The notes: generated by a model from the sequence alone, not told the origin. A stretch of 64,000 bases of DNA from Umezawaea tangerina (GCF_003002815.1 NZ_PVTF01000009.1:1-64000); one strand, 5' to 3'; positions 33,250 through 42,117 are shown, counted from the first letter of the stretch. Program-made: numbers and translations.

Positions 33250-34940
33250 GACCTCTCCAGGTAGCGGTGCACCAGCGTGACGGCCATCGCGCCCTCGCCG
33301 ACGGCCGAGGCGACCCGCTTGACCGAGTCCGCGCGCACGTCGCCCGCGACGAACACGCCCGGCAGGTTGGTCTCCAGGTGGTAGGGCGGCCGGTCGAGGC
33401 CCCAGCCGTCCGGGGAGCCGCCGTCGGCGACCAGGTCCGGTCCGGCGAGCAGGAACCCGCGGTCGTCGCGCGAGAGCGTGCCCTCCAGCCAGTCCGTGCG
33501 CGGGGCGGCGCCGATGAACGCGAACAGCCAGGACGCCTCCACCGTGGTCTTCTCACCCGTGGCGGTGCACAGCAGCGTCAACGTCTCCAGGTGGTCCTCG
33601 CCCGTGCCGCCGACGACCTCCGTGCAGGTGCGCACCTCGATGTTGTCGACCCGCGCCAGCTGGTCGATCAGGTAGCGCGACATCGACCGGTCCAGCGAGT
33701 CGCCGCGCACCACGAGCACGACGCGGCGGGCGTGCCGGGAGAAGTACATGGCGGCCTGACCAGCGGAGTTCGCCCCGCCGACCAGGTACACGTCCTGGCC
33801 CGCGCAGCTCGGGCCCTCGGTCGTGGCCGCGCCGTAGAACACACCCCGGCCCGCCAGGTTCTCCAGTCCGGGCGCGCCGAGCATCCGGTAGGACACGCCG
33901 GTCGCCAGGATCACGGTGTGCGCGGCCAGCTCGGTGCCGTCGTCGAACCGCACGACCCTGGCCGCGCCGCGCTGCTCCAGCGCGACGACGTCGCGGGTGG
34001 TGAGCATCTCGACGTCGAACTTCAGCGCCTGCCTGCGGGCGCGCTCGGTGAGCTGCTCGCCGGACACGCCGTCGGGGAAGCCGAGGTAGTTCTCGATCCG
34101 GCTGCTGGTGCCCGCCTGGCCGCCGGTGGCCATCCGCTCGACCAGCACGGTCCGCAGGCCCTCCGACCCGCCGTACACCGCGGCTCCCAGCCCGGCCGGG
34201 CCGCCGCCGACCACGATCAGGTCGTAGAAGTCCGTCGACGGCTCGGTGCTCAGGCCGACCCGCGCGGCCAGCTCGGCGTCCGTGGGCTGCACCATCGGCT
34301 CGCCCTCGGGCGTCACGACCACGGGCAGCCGGGTGCCGTCCTGGCCCGCCGCGTCGAGCAGGCGCTTGGCCTCGCAGTCGGCGTCCTCCAGCGAGTGCCA
34401 GCGGAACGGGACGGAGTTGCGGGCCAGGAAGTCGCGGACCTCGTAGGAGCGCGGCGACCAGCGGTGCCCGACCACCCTGACCTGCCGCACCGGCTGCCGG
34501 TCGGTCACCGTCCAGGCGTGCAGCAGGTCGTCGAGCACCGGGTAGAGCTTCTCCTCCGGCGGGTCCCACGGCTTGAGCAGGTAGTGGTCGAGGTCGACCA
34601 CGTTGATGGCCTGGATGGCGGCCTCGGTGTCGGCGTACGCGGTCAGCAGCACGCGGCGGGCCAGCGGGAACAGGTCCATGGCGGCTTCCAGGAACTCGAT
34701 GCCGCTCATCTGCGGCATCCGGTAGTCCGCGAGCAGCGCCGCGACCTCCTCGCCGCGCAGCTTGATCTCCCGGAGCGCCTCGAGGGCCTGCGGGCCGGAC
34801 TCGGCCCGCACGATCCGGTAGTTCTCGCCGTACTTCCGGCGCAGGTCGCGTGCCACCGCCCTGGACACGCTGGGGTCGTCGTCCACCGTGAGGATCGAGG
34901 GGCGCGCGACCCTGGTGGCCTCGGCGGGAGGTGTCGTCAT
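33246..34940 (-). CDS. REC-thioredoxin-like-thioredoxin reductase-like fusion flavoprotein
   Basis: This 564-residue protein has a receiver domain (14-130, phosphoacceptor Asp72 in LLADYRMP), a thioredoxin/glutaredoxin-like middle (about 152-225) and a thioredoxin-reductase-like FAD/NADPH module (about 238-560; GGGPAG at 245-250, GGANSAGQAA for NADPH). The usual CxxC redox pair of thioredoxin reductase is absent; only a Cys in GPSCAG remains. A kinase-controlled reductase is implied by fusion of REC and flavin domains, and coupling to the cNMP kinase supports it. The electron acceptor is unknown. Confidence 0.88.
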   Translation of the reverse strand: MTTPPAEATRVARPSILTVDDDPSVSRAVARDLRRKYGENYRIVRAESGPQALEALREIKLRGEEVAALLADYRMPQMSGIEFLEAAMDLFPLARRVLLTAYADTEAAIQAINVVDLDHYLLKPWDPPEEKLYPVLDDLLHAWTVTDRQPVRQVRVVGHRWSPRSYEVRDFLARNSVPFRWHSLEDADCEAKRLLDAAGQDGTRLPVVVTPEGEPMVQPTDAELAARVGLSTEPSTDFYDLIVVGGGPAGLGAAVYGGSEGLRTVLVERMATGGQAGTSSRIENYLGFPDGVSGEQLTERARRQALKFDVEMLTTRDVVALEQRGAARVVRFDDGTELAAHTVILATGVSYRMLGAPGLENLAGRGVFYGAATTEGPSCAGQDVYLVGGANSAGQAAMYFSRHARRVVLVVRGDSLDRSMSRYLIDQLARVDNIEVRTCTEVVGGTGEDHLETLTLLCTATGEKTTVEASWLFAFIGAAPRTDWLEGTLSRDDRGFLLAGPDLVADGGSPDGWGLDRPPYHLETNLPGVFVAGDVRADSVKRVASAVGEGAMAVTLVHRYLERS

Positions 34941-35046
34941 GCCACCAGTCAAGCAGCGGAACCGGCCGCCGTCACCGGGTGGGGATGGCACACGACCGCG
35001 TCGGGACGTAAGTTCGCGCCTGACGACCCCCAGCCAAGGAGAAAAC

Positions 35047-35313
35047 GTGACCTCCGCCGTCTGCCAGCACGTCGCCGAGCTCGGCCCGGACCCCACGGCG
35101 AGCACCCAGGACGGGTGCGAGGACTGCCTGGCCCAGGACACCGGCTGGGTGCACCTGCGGCTGTGCCTGGAGTGCGGCAAGGTGGGCTGCTGCGACTCCT
35201 CGCCGGAGAAGCACGCCAGCAAGCACGCCGCCGAGGCCGGGCACCCGGTCATCCGCTCGTTCGAGCCCGGCGAGACCTGGCGCTGGTGCTTCGTCGACCA
35301 GACCCTCGCCTAG
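35047..35313 (+). CDS. UBP-type zinc finger protein
   Basis: This 88-residue protein carries Cys/His ligands in CQH, GCEDC, LCLECGKVGCC and KHASKHAAEAGH, the layout of the ubiquitin-hydrolase zinc finger. Bacterial members often neighbour the REC-flavoprotein and kinase pair found here on the opposite strand, suggesting joint redox function. GTG at 35047 follows AAGGAG by 5 nt. The role is unknown; zinc-mediated protein binding is likely. Confidence 0.85.
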   Translation: MTSAVCQHVAELGPDPTASTQDGCEDCLAQDTGWVHLRLCLECGKVGCCDSSPEKHASKHAAEAGHPVIRSFEPGETWRWCFVDQTLA

Positions 35314-35438
35314 CGCGGTGACCTCGGGCACTCACCCAGGGGCGTAGTCCTCGGTGGCCACTTCCCGACCCACCTCGCGGTCCGCCGGGCGAGGTGGGTG
35401 ACCGCCGACCCGGACGGGCCGTGGTCACCCACCGGGGC

Positions 35439-35840
35439 TCAGCCCCGCACCACCAGCACCGGGCAGGTCGCGTGGTGCAGGCAGTGCAGGCCGACCGAGC
35501 CCTTCAGCTCGTCGGTCCCCTGGCTGCCGAGCACGAGCAGCTCGGCGCCGCGGGCCGCGTCCAGCAGCACCCGGACCGCGTTGCCGCGCACCACGGACCG
35601 GGTGACCGGCGCGGCCACGTCGGCGAGGGCCTTGTCGAGCACCTCCCGCGCGGCGGCCTCGACGTCCGCGGGGTCGGTCAGGTCCGGCGCCCACTCGTAG
35701 GTCGCGGGCGACTCCCAGGCCAGCACGGCCTCCAGGCGCGCGCCGGTGTACCCGCTCTGCCGGACCGCCCAGCGCAGCGCCGCGGCCGCGGTCTCGGTGC
35801 CGTCCACACCCACGACGATCCGCCTGTCGTCCTCAGCCAT
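35439..35840 (-). CDS. Universal stress protein (UspA family)
   Basis: This 133-residue single Usp domain has an N-terminal RIVVGVDGTE and the C-terminal ATP-site pattern LLVLGSQGTDELKGSVGLHCLHHATCPVLVV, close to G-2x-G-9x-G(S/T) but with the second half altered (KGSVGLHCL). It probably binds a nucleotide and acts in stress response. GAGGAG precedes the ATG. It is monocistronic and divergent from the PadR-HAD genes. Confidence 0.88.
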   Translation of the reverse strand: MAEDDRRIVVGVDGTETAAAALRWAVRQSGYTGARLEAVLAWESPATYEWAPDLTDPADVEAAAREVLDKALADVAAPVTRSVVRGNAVRVLLDAARGAELLVLGSQGTDELKGSVGLHCLHHATCPVLVVRG

Positions 35841-36013
35841 GTGCGTCTCCTCGTTCGGTGGTCCTCACGGGGTGCCCGGCGACGGGGGTCGGGTGCTGCG
35901 CCAACGGGGTCGAAGGCGTGCGCGAACGGCCCAACTTCACCGGTGGCGCGTGGACGCCGGTTGTTATGCTTGATCGGCGCACCCGCGCGGACCAGCTGCA
36001 GGAGGCCTCGACC

Positions 36014-36073
36014 GTGGACGAGCACACCGCGGACGCCCGCGGACCGCTCCGCCCCGCGCGGGCCGAGGGCTAG
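36014..36073 (+). CDS. Possible 19-residue leader ORF before PadR
   Basis: GTG at 36014 is preceded by a strong CAGGAGG and opens a 19-residue frame (VDEHTADARGP...) that ends in TAG 2 nt before the PadR GTG. PadR itself lacks a good ribosome binding site, so translation may be reinitiation-coupled through this ORF. It may instead be the true N-terminal region of a misread PadR start. Confidence is low. Confidence 0.35.
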   Translation: MDEHTADARGPLRPARAEG

Positions 36074-36075
36074 CC

Positions 36076-36588
36076 GTGGCGTTGGCGTTGCCGGAGTGGA
36101 CGGTGCTGGCCCTGCTGCGCGAGGAACCGCGGCACGGCTTCGCGATCGCCGCCCTCACCGCCGCCGGAGGAGCGCTCGGCCGGGTGTGGTCCGTGCCGAG
36201 GCCGATGGTCTACCGCGCGCTCGGACGGCTGGAGGAGGCCGAGCTGATCAGGCCGCTCACCGTCGAGTCGGGACCGGGTCCACAGAGGACCGTCTACGAC
36301 CTGACCGAGACCGGGCGGGCCTGTGTCGACGAGTGGCTGCACCAGCCCGCCGAGCACGTCCGGCAGCTGCGGTCGCACCTGCTCGTGAAGCTCGCGTTGC
36401 TGCACCGGCGCGCGCTCGACCCGACCGGCCTGCTGACCGCCCAGCGCGCCGTGCTGGCACGGGTGGTGGCCGCGACCGGCGCCGACCGCGGTGACGGGTT
36501 CGACGCCGTGCTGCTGGCCTGGCGGCACACCAACGCGAGCGCGGCGCTCCGTTTCGTCGACGACCTCGTGGCCGGAGCGACCCCGTGA
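36076..36588 (+). CDS. PadR family transcriptional regulator
   Basis: This 170-residue protein has an N-terminal winged helix (LPEWTVLALLREEPRHGFAIAA...MVYRALGRLEEAELIRP) and a C-terminal helical dimerisation part, as in PadR-s2/Vir-type regulators that repress stress or efflux genes. Its stop overlaps the start of the HAD gene (GTGA), so it may regulate its own two-gene operon. The effector is unknown. Confidence 0.85.
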   Translation: MALALPEWTVLALLREEPRHGFAIAALTAAGGALGRVWSVPRPMVYRALGRLEEAELIRPLTVESGPGPQRTVYDLTETGRACVDEWLHQPAEHVRQLRSHLLVKLALLHRRALDPTGLLTAQRAVLARVVAATGADRGDGFDAVLLAWRHTNASAALRFVDDLVAGATP

Positions 36589-37259
36589 CGCGCCTGTACG
36601 ACTGGACCCCCGCCGCCGTGGTCTTCGACTGCGACGGGCTGCTGGTGGACACCGAACCGTGCTGGTCGGTGGCCGAGACCGCGTTGTTCGCCCGCCGGGG
36701 CCTGGCGTTCGGGCCGGAGCAGAAGGCCGCGGTGATCGGGAAGTCCCTCGCGGCCGCGGGCGACACCCTCGCCGGGCTGTTCGACGAGCCCGGCGCCGGT
36801 GCCGAGATCGCCGCCGAGCTGCTGGTGCTGGTGGCCGAGGTGGTGGCCGAGGAGGCCGAGGCGATGCCGGGGGCGGTCGCGCTCGTCGACCTGGTCGCCG
36901 CGTCCGTCCCGTTCGCGGTCGCCAGCAACTCGCCGCGCTCGCTGCTGGAGGCGGCGCTGGCACGGAGCGGGTTCGCCGGGGTGTTCCCGGTGAGCGTGGC
37001 CGCGGACGAGGTGTCCGCGCCGAAGCCGCACCCCGAGATGTACCTGGCCGCGTGCGCCGCGCTCGGCGTCGAACCCGGTGCGGCGCTGGCGTTCGAGGAC
37101 TCCGCGACCGGTCTCCGCTCGGCCCGCGCGGCCGGGCTGCGGGTGGTCGGCGTGCCCACGTTGGCGCACCAGGACTTCCCGGCCGACGTCGTGGTGGAGT
37201 CGTTGCGGGACAACGACCTGCTGGCCTGGGTCAGCGGCTGGCGTCGCGCCGGGGCGTGA
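36585..37259 (+). CDS. HAD family hydrolase, beta-phosphoglucomutase-like
   Basis: This 224-residue protein has motif I FDCDGLLVDTE (nucleophile Asp in DCDG), motif II ASNSP, motif III APKPHPEMY (Lys) and motif IV FEDSATG. The cap is the small helical type seen in phosphoglycolate phosphatase and beta-phosphoglucomutase relatives. It is likely a phosphatase for a small sugar phosphate; the substrate is unassigned. Its last 29 bases overlap the 3' end of the convergent LuxR response regulator gene. Confidence 0.87.
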   Translation: MTRLYDWTPAAVVFDCDGLLVDTEPCWSVAETALFARRGLAFGPEQKAAVIGKSLAAAGDTLAGLFDEPGAGAEIAAELLVLVAEVVAEEAEAMPGAVALVDLVAASVPFAVASNSPRSLLEAALARSGFAGVFPVSVAADEVSAPKPHPEMYLAACAALGVEPGAALAFEDSATGLRSARAAGLRVVGVPTLAHQDFPADVVVESLRDNDLLAWVSGWRRAGA

Positions 37260-37902
37260 CCAGCCCGGCGTCGTAGGCGGCGATCACGAGCTGCGCGCGG
37301 TCACGGGCGTCGAGCTTGGCCAGCAGGTGCGACACGTGCGTCTTCACCGTCTTGACCGAGATCGTCAGGTGGGCGGCGATCCCGTCGTTGGACAGCCCGC
37401 GGCCGACGAGGGTGAGCACCTCGACCTCCCGCCTGGTCAGCCGTCCCGCCGGGGTGGCGGTCGCCCGCCGCGGCGTGGACACGTAGTGCTCGACGAGCCG
37501 GGTGAGGATCGACGGGGCGAACAGCGACTGCCCGTCGTGGGTGCGCCGGATGGCGTCGATGAGGTCCTCGGGCCTGGTGTCCTTGAGCAGGAAACCGGAC
37601 GCGCCCGCCCGCAGCGCCTCGTACACGTACTCGTCCAGCTCGAACATGCTGAGCACCAGCACGCGGGTCGCCGCGAGGTCCGGGTTCGCGCAGATCCGCC
37701 TGGTGGCCTGGAGGCCGTCCAGCTTCGGCATCCGCACGTCCATCAGGACCACGTCCGGCCGGGTCGCCGCGGTGACGGCCACCCCGTCGACCCCGTTGTC
37801 CGCCTCGCCCACGACGACCAGGCCCGGCTCGCTGTCGATGACCATCGCCAGGCTGCGCCGCAGCAACGGCTGGTCGTCGACCAGCGCCACCCGCACGATC
37901 AC
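37231..37902 (-). CDS. NarL/LuxR family response regulator
   Basis: This 223-residue protein has a receiver domain with ALVDDQ and Asp55 in VVLMDVRMP, and a C-terminal HTH (LTRREVEVLTLVGRGLSNDGIAAHLTISVKTVKTHVSHLLAKL). It pairs with the kinase whose stop overlaps its GTG. The divergent ABC exporter at 38881-40939 is the natural target, as in many antibiotic-responsive modules. Confidence 0.9.
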   Translation of the reverse strand: MIVRVALVDDQPLLRRSLAMVIDSEPGLVVVGEADNGVDGVAVTAATRPDVVLMDVRMPKLDGLQATRRICANPDLAATRVLVLSMFELDEYVYEALRAGASGFLLKDTRPEDLIDAIRRTHDGQSLFAPSILTRLVEHYVSTPRRATATPAGRLTRREVEVLTLVGRGLSNDGIAAHLTISVKTVKTHVSHLLAKLDARDRAQLVIAAYDAGLVTPRRDASR

Positions 37903-38747
37903 GCCGCTCCCCCGTCCGGAATCCGCGCCACGACCCGGAACCCGGCCTCGACGGGCTCCGCGGCGAAGGCACCACCAAGGCCCACGACCCGTTCCCGGAG
38001 CCCGATCAGGCCGTGGCCCGCGCCCGGAGCCGACCGCCGCGGCCCGTCCGGCCCGCTGTCCGCGACGGTCACCACCACGCTGTCGCCGTCGCGGTGGACG
38101 TGCACCCGGACGTCGGTCGGCCCCGCGTGCCGCGCGGAGTTGTTGAGGCCTTCGCGGACCACCTTGCACACCGCCACCTGGACTCCCGGCGACACCTCGC
38201 CGACCGGCTCGACGGTCAGCGCGGTGCGCAGCCCCGCGACCTCCGCGCCGCGGACGATCGCGGGCAGCTGGTCGAGCCCTTCGACGGGCAGGCGCGGCAC
38301 GGCGTCGTCGTCCGGGGCGCGCAGCACGGTCAGCATGTGCCGCAGCTCGGAGGTCGCCTCGCGGCTCGCGTTCTCGATGTCCGCCAACGCCTCCGCGACG
38401 TCGGCGCCCGTCACGTAGCGGGCCGCGGCGGCGCGGACGGTGATCAGGCCGAGGCCGTGCGACACGATGTCGTGCAGGTCCCTGGCGATGCGCATCCGCT
38501 CGGCCTGCGCCGCCTCGGCCGCCGCCCACTCGGTCAGCCGCTCCTCGTAGGCCGCCCGGCCCGCCCGGCTCCGCCGGACCGCGAGGACCGCGACCGCGAC
38601 CGCGGCGACCGCGAGCAGCGAAGGCACGACCACGGCGGCCGACCCCGCGCCGCCCACCGTCAGCAGCACGAGCACGAGCGCCGCGAGGACCCCGAGGGTG
38701 GTCGGGGCGACCCCTGACCGCCACGAGGGCCGCTGACGCACGTCCAC
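37899..38747 (-). CDS. Two-component sensor histidine kinase (HisKA_3)
   Basis: This 282-residue protein has two N-terminal membrane helices (about 16-57), a dimerisation/phosphoacceptor helix RMRIARDLHDIVSHGLG (His92) and a HATPase with GLNNSARHAG and GHGLIGLRERV. The extracellular loop is very short, so it probably senses within the membrane. It is coupled by GTGA overlap to the response regulator. Confidence 0.88.
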   Translation of the reverse strand: MDVRQRPSWRSGVAPTTLGVLAALVLVLLTVGGAGSAAVVVPSLLAVAAVAVAVLAVRRSRAGRAAYEERLTEWAAAEAAQAERMRIARDLHDIVSHGLGLITVRAAAARYVTGADVAEALADIENASREATSELRHMLTVLRAPDDDAVPRLPVEGLDQLPAIVRGAEVAGLRTALTVEPVGEVSPGVQVAVCKVVREGLNNSARHAGPTDVRVHVHRDGDSVVVTVADSGPDGPRRSAPGAGHGLIGLRERVVGLGGAFAAEPVEAGFRVVARIPDGGAA

Positions 38748-38880
38748 GGGCCGGGACTCTACTTCTCCGCGGCCGCGAGGACGTCGGTCCGGGGTCTGAC
38801 ATCCCGTGGGCCGAGACCGCCGCACGACCCCGTTCCCCGGCCCGATGCGCCCGCGCCGCGCTCCCCGTTGACTGCTCGCC

Positions 38881-39582
38881 ATGATCACCGTCGAACACGT
38901 GGGCAAGCGGCGCGGACGCACGAAGGTGTTGTCCGACATCAGTTTCGAGGCCCGACCGGGCCGGGTCACCGGGTTCCTCGGACCGAACGGGGCCGGCAAG
39001 TCGTCGACGTTGCGGATCCTGCTCGGGCTCGACCGCGCCGAGGAGGGCACCGCGCTGGTGTGCGGGCTCCCGTTCCACCGGCTGACCCGCCCGCTGACGG
39101 TGGTGGGCGCGCTGCTCGACGGCAGCGGCGCGCACCGGTCGCGGACGGGCCGGGCGCACCTGCGGTGGGTCGCCGCGAGCAACGGGCTGCCGCGCGGGCG
39201 GGTCGACGAGGTGCTGGACCTGGTCGGGCTGACCGAGGCCGCGGGCAAGCGGGTCCGCACCTACTCGCTCGGCATGGGCAGGCGGCTCGGGCTCGCCGCG
39301 GCGCTGCTGGGCGACCCGGACGTGCTCGTGCTGGACGAACCGGTCAACGGCCTCGACCCCGGCGGCATCCGCTGGATGCGCGAGCTGCTGCGCGAGCGGG
39401 CCGCGTCGGGGCGGACGGTGCTGCTGTCGAGCCACCTCATGGGCGAGCTGGCCGAGACCGTGCACGACGTCGTCGTGATCCACCACGGCCGGATCGCGAG
39501 CCGCGGCACCCTCGCCGAGGTCACCGGCACCCACCGCACGCTGGAGGACGCGTTCTTCGCCCTGACGGGAGACGGCAGGTGA
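38881..39582 (+). CDS. ABC transporter ATP-binding protein (antibiotic-resistance type)
   Basis: This 233-residue protein has Walker A GPNGAGKSS, signature YSLGMGRRLGLAAAL, Walker B VLVLDEPVNGLDP and an H-loop SSHLMGE. The sequence type is BcrA/NatA-like, exporters of drugs or peptides. It is translationally coupled to two membrane proteins downstream and divergent from a two-component system that probably controls it. Confidence 0.9.
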   Translation: MITVEHVGKRRGRTKVLSDISFEARPGRVTGFLGPNGAGKSSTLRILLGLDRAEEGTALVCGLPFHRLTRPLTVVGALLDGSGAHRSRTGRAHLRWVAASNGLPRGRVDEVLDLVGLTEAAGKRVRTYSLGMGRRLGLAAALLGDPDVLVLDEPVNGLDPGGIRWMRELLRERAASGRTVLLSSHLMGELAETVHDVVVIHHGRIASRGTLAEVTGTHRTLEDAFFALTGDGR

Positions 39583-40286
39583 CCCTGTTCCACGCGGAGC
39601 TGCGCAAGCTCCTGACCCTGCCGTCGGCCCGCGCCGGGCTCGCGATCGGACTGGTGCTGCCGCCGGGCGTGATGATGATCAGCGCGGTCCCCGAGGAGGC
39701 CCGTCAGGACGCCGGGTTCGTCCAGCTCACCCTCGGCGTGATCGGCGCGATCGTGCTCGGGGTCGTCTCGACCAGCAGCGAGTACACCGCCGAGGGCGAC
39801 GACGCGCCGGGCGGCAGGCAGATCACCACCAGCCTCACGGGCACGGCGTCGCGCACCCTGTTCCTCGCCGCCAAGGCGGGCGCGTTGACACTGGTCGTGG
39901 CGGTGCTGGCGCTGGTGACCGCGACGCTGACGCTGGCGTTGACCAGGCCGCTGCCCGACAACACCGTCCCGCGCGTCGTCGGGGTCGTCGTCTACTGGAC
40001 GTTCACCGCGCTGCTCGCGCACGGGATCACCCTGCTCACCCGCACGGGCGTCGTGCCGCTGACCCTGTTGATCCTCAACACGTCCGTCGTCTCGGTGACG
40101 TTCCTGCTCAGCAAGGTCACACCGCTGGCGGCCTACTTCCCGGACCTGGCGGGCTCGCACATGTTCCTGCACCGGATCGCCTCCCCGGTCGACCTGGCCC
40201 CGGTGACCGGTGGTCTCGTCATGGCGGCCTGGGTGGTCGCGCTGCTGGCCGTCGCCGCGGTCGTCGTGCACCGGCGGGACGCGTGA
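39579..40286 (+). CDS. ABC-2 type permease 1
   Basis: This 235-residue membrane protein has about six hydrophobic segments. The N-terminal HAELRKLLTLPSARAGLAIGL and the late STSSEYTAEGDDAPGGRQITTSLTG segment are typical of ABC-2 permeases. GTG at 39579 overlaps the ATPase stop. It shares the LxKLxTLPS start and the HRRDA ending with the next permease, suggesting duplication. Confidence 0.85.
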   Translation: MTLFHAELRKLLTLPSARAGLAIGLVLPPGVMMISAVPEEARQDAGFVQLTLGVIGAIVLGVVSTSSEYTAEGDDAPGGRQITTSLTGTASRTLFLAAKAGALTLVVAVLALVTATLTLALTRPLPDNTVPRVVGVVVYWTFTALLAHGITLLTRTGVVPLTLLILNTSVVSVTFLLSKVTPLAAYFPDLAGSHMFLHRIASPVDLAPVTGGLVMAAWVVALLAVAAVVVHRRDA

Positions 40287-40939
40287 CCGCCCGGACGGTC
40301 GGGCACACCGTCCACGCCGAGCTCCTCAAGCTCGCCACGCTGCCGTCGGTGCGGCTGGTGGTCGTGGCGACGTGGGTCGTGACGCCGCTGCTCGACCTCG
40401 TGTACGCGAGGACGGCGACGACGGCGTCCGCGGTGGACGTCGGGCTGGCCCCGCTGGGGTACTCGGAGCTCGGGTTCGTCCTGCTGGGCGCGCTCGTGGC
40501 CGCCTCCGAGCACGACGGGCAGATCCGGACCAGCCTCACCTGCGTGCCGAACCGGGTCGGGCTCCAGCTCGCCAAGTCCCTCACCTTGGCCGCGCTCTGC
40601 CTCGTGGTCGCCTCAGTGACCGCCGTCCTGAGCCTCGCGACCGCGCGCACGGCCCGACCGGACGGTCCTTTCGCGCCGTTCGGACCGGGGGCGACCGCGA
40701 TCGCCCACCTGGTGCTCACGGCGGTGCTCGCCGCCGCCGTGGCGACGGTCCTGCGGGCGGCGGTGCCCGCGCTCACGCTGCTGCTGGGCTACTACGTCGT
40801 CGCAGCGCCGTTGATCCGCGGCAGGCTCGACCTCCTGCCCGACACCGTGGACGGGCGGCAGGCGCTCGTCGTGCCCGCCTGCTGGGCGCTCATCGCCGTC
40901 GCCACCGCGACCGCGGTCTTCCACCGGCGCGACGCGTGA
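40283..40939 (+). CDS. ABC-2 type permease 2
   Basis: This 218-residue membrane protein is paralogous to the preceding permease (HAELLKLATLPSVRL start, FHRRDA end) and coupled to it by GTGA overlap. The two unequal permeases probably form a heterodimer with the ATPase. Confidence 0.85.
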   Translation: MTARTVGHTVHAELLKLATLPSVRLVVVATWVVTPLLDLVYARTATTASAVDVGLAPLGYSELGFVLLGALVAASEHDGQIRTSLTCVPNRVGLQLAKSLTLAALCLVVASVTAVLSLATARTARPDGPFAPFGPGATAIAHLVLTAVLAAAVATVLRAAVPALTLLLGYYVVAAPLIRGRLDLLPDTVDGRQALVVPACWALIAVATATAVFHRRDA

Positions 40940-41066
40940 ATTCGGATCACCAATCTTGCGCCGTTTTCCTGCGGAATCGCGGAGCAGAATGGTATGGGCG
41001 ATTGGGAAATCCCGCGAAACGATGACCCGAACGGCTCAGGCGCCCATCCGAGAGCCCAGGGAGAAT

Positions 41067-41080
41067 GGGGACATGTCCCC
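41067..41080. promoter_or_regulatory. GGGGACATGTCCCC palindrome upstream of the channel-like gene
   Basis: This perfect 14-bp palindrome lies 42 bp before the ATG at 41123, a likely operator position. No similar site was noticed elsewhere in the window. Confidence 0.5.
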
Positions 41081-41122
41081 GTGTGAATGCATCCCGCCCC
41101 CGGCCGCCCTGGCGTAGGCGTC

Positions 41123-41944
41123 ATGTCGACCACCTTCTCCGAAGCACGGGAATCCGGCTACGAACGGCTCAGCCGGATCGTCGAACAACGCGCGGGCCGG
41201 TACGCAGACGAAGTCGAGCTCGCGCTGAACCAGGGCGGGCTGCGCGACGAGGAAGCGGAACTGCTCGACGAGTTCGAGCAGTACGTCTCCAACGTGCTCG
41301 ACGAGTACCCGTCACGACGGCGCAAGTCGCACCAGCTCATCTTCAACGCCCTCTACGAACGCAAACCGGAAACCGTCCCGAGCGAACGGCGACGGACCCT
41401 GCTCGTCGCGTTGATGGCGGCGGAGGTCGAAGCACAAGGACCACTGCGGCTGACCATGCGGCAGAACAAGGACCTCGCCGAGATCCTGGAACAACTGGGC
41501 ACCGACTGCGTCGCCGAGAAGATGATGATGCACGCCGCCGAAGCCTTCGAACGGGCGGCCGAGATCCACCTGCTGACCAACGACAACCTGGAACGGGACA
41601 GGTTCCTGTACCTGCGCACCAAGGTGCTGCACCGGATCGAACGGTCCTGGTGGCGGCGGATCATGCAGACGGTGTCCGCGGTGACCTGCGGATACGGGTA
41701 CCGGCCGTACCGGCTGCTGGGATGGGTGCTGGTGCAGCTGCTGGTGTTCTGGGTGATGCTGCTGGTGGTGGCGGACGGGACGTGGCTGCACAGCTTGTAC
41801 CTGGCCGCGGTGAACTTCATCAACCCGGCGGGGACGGATGAGCTGGGCGGGAAGGTGAAGACGGTGCTGGTGGTGGAGAGCTACTTCGGGGCGCTGTCGT
41901 TGAACGTGTTCTTCGCGTTGTTGGTGCGGAGGTGGTTCAGGTGA
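41123..41944 (+). CDS. Two-TM channel-like membrane protein without K+ filter
   Basis: This 273-residue protein has residues 1-175 soluble, helical and highly charged (possible coiled coil 10-65), followed by TM1 (about 198-217), a re-entrant-like loop LHSLYLAAVNFINPAGTDELGG (222-243) and TM2 ending LLVRRWFR (about 250-270). The layout pore helix-loop-TM2 with G-x-L-x(n)-F-A-L-L-V-R-R resembles two-TM ion channels, but TVGYGD is replaced by FINPAGT. It may be a pore-forming effector gated by the N-terminal domain. ATG at 41123 is preferred; ATG at 41087 overlaps the operator region. Confidence 0.7.
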   Translation: MSTTFSEARESGYERLSRIVEQRAGRYADEVELALNQGGLRDEEAELLDEFEQYVSNVLDEYPSRRRKSHQLIFNALYERKPETVPSERRRTLLVALMAAEVEAQGPLRLTMRQNKDLAEILEQLGTDCVAEKMMMHAAEAFERAAEIHLLTNDNLERDRFLYLRTKVLHRIERSWWRRIMQTVSAVTCGYGYRPYRLLGWVLVQLLVFWVMLLVVADGTWLHSLYLAAVNFINPAGTDELGGKVKTVLVVESYFGALSLNVFFALLVRRWFR

Positions 41945-42062
41945 TGTGGGGGTTGGCCTTGGGTGCTGTTGTGTGCACCGACGGGGGAAGTTCGGATCTG
42001 GGTGTGAGTTTCGGGGTGCCCACCCGTGGGGAAGCCCGGCCCCCGGCGCGCGATTGTCTCAA

Positions 42063-42117
42063 TGCCCGATCTTCGTTGTCAAGACGATAAAGCCATCTTG
42101 ACAACGAAGATCGGGCA
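42063..42117. repeat. 22-bp perfect inverted repeat
   Basis: Arms 42063-42084 and 42096-42117 are perfect complements around an 11-nt loop. The arms include TTCGTTGTCAAGA and are only moderately GC-rich, unlike ordinary terminators here. It could be a bidirectional terminator between convergent genes, a REP-like element or a MITE remnant. Confidence 0.75.
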
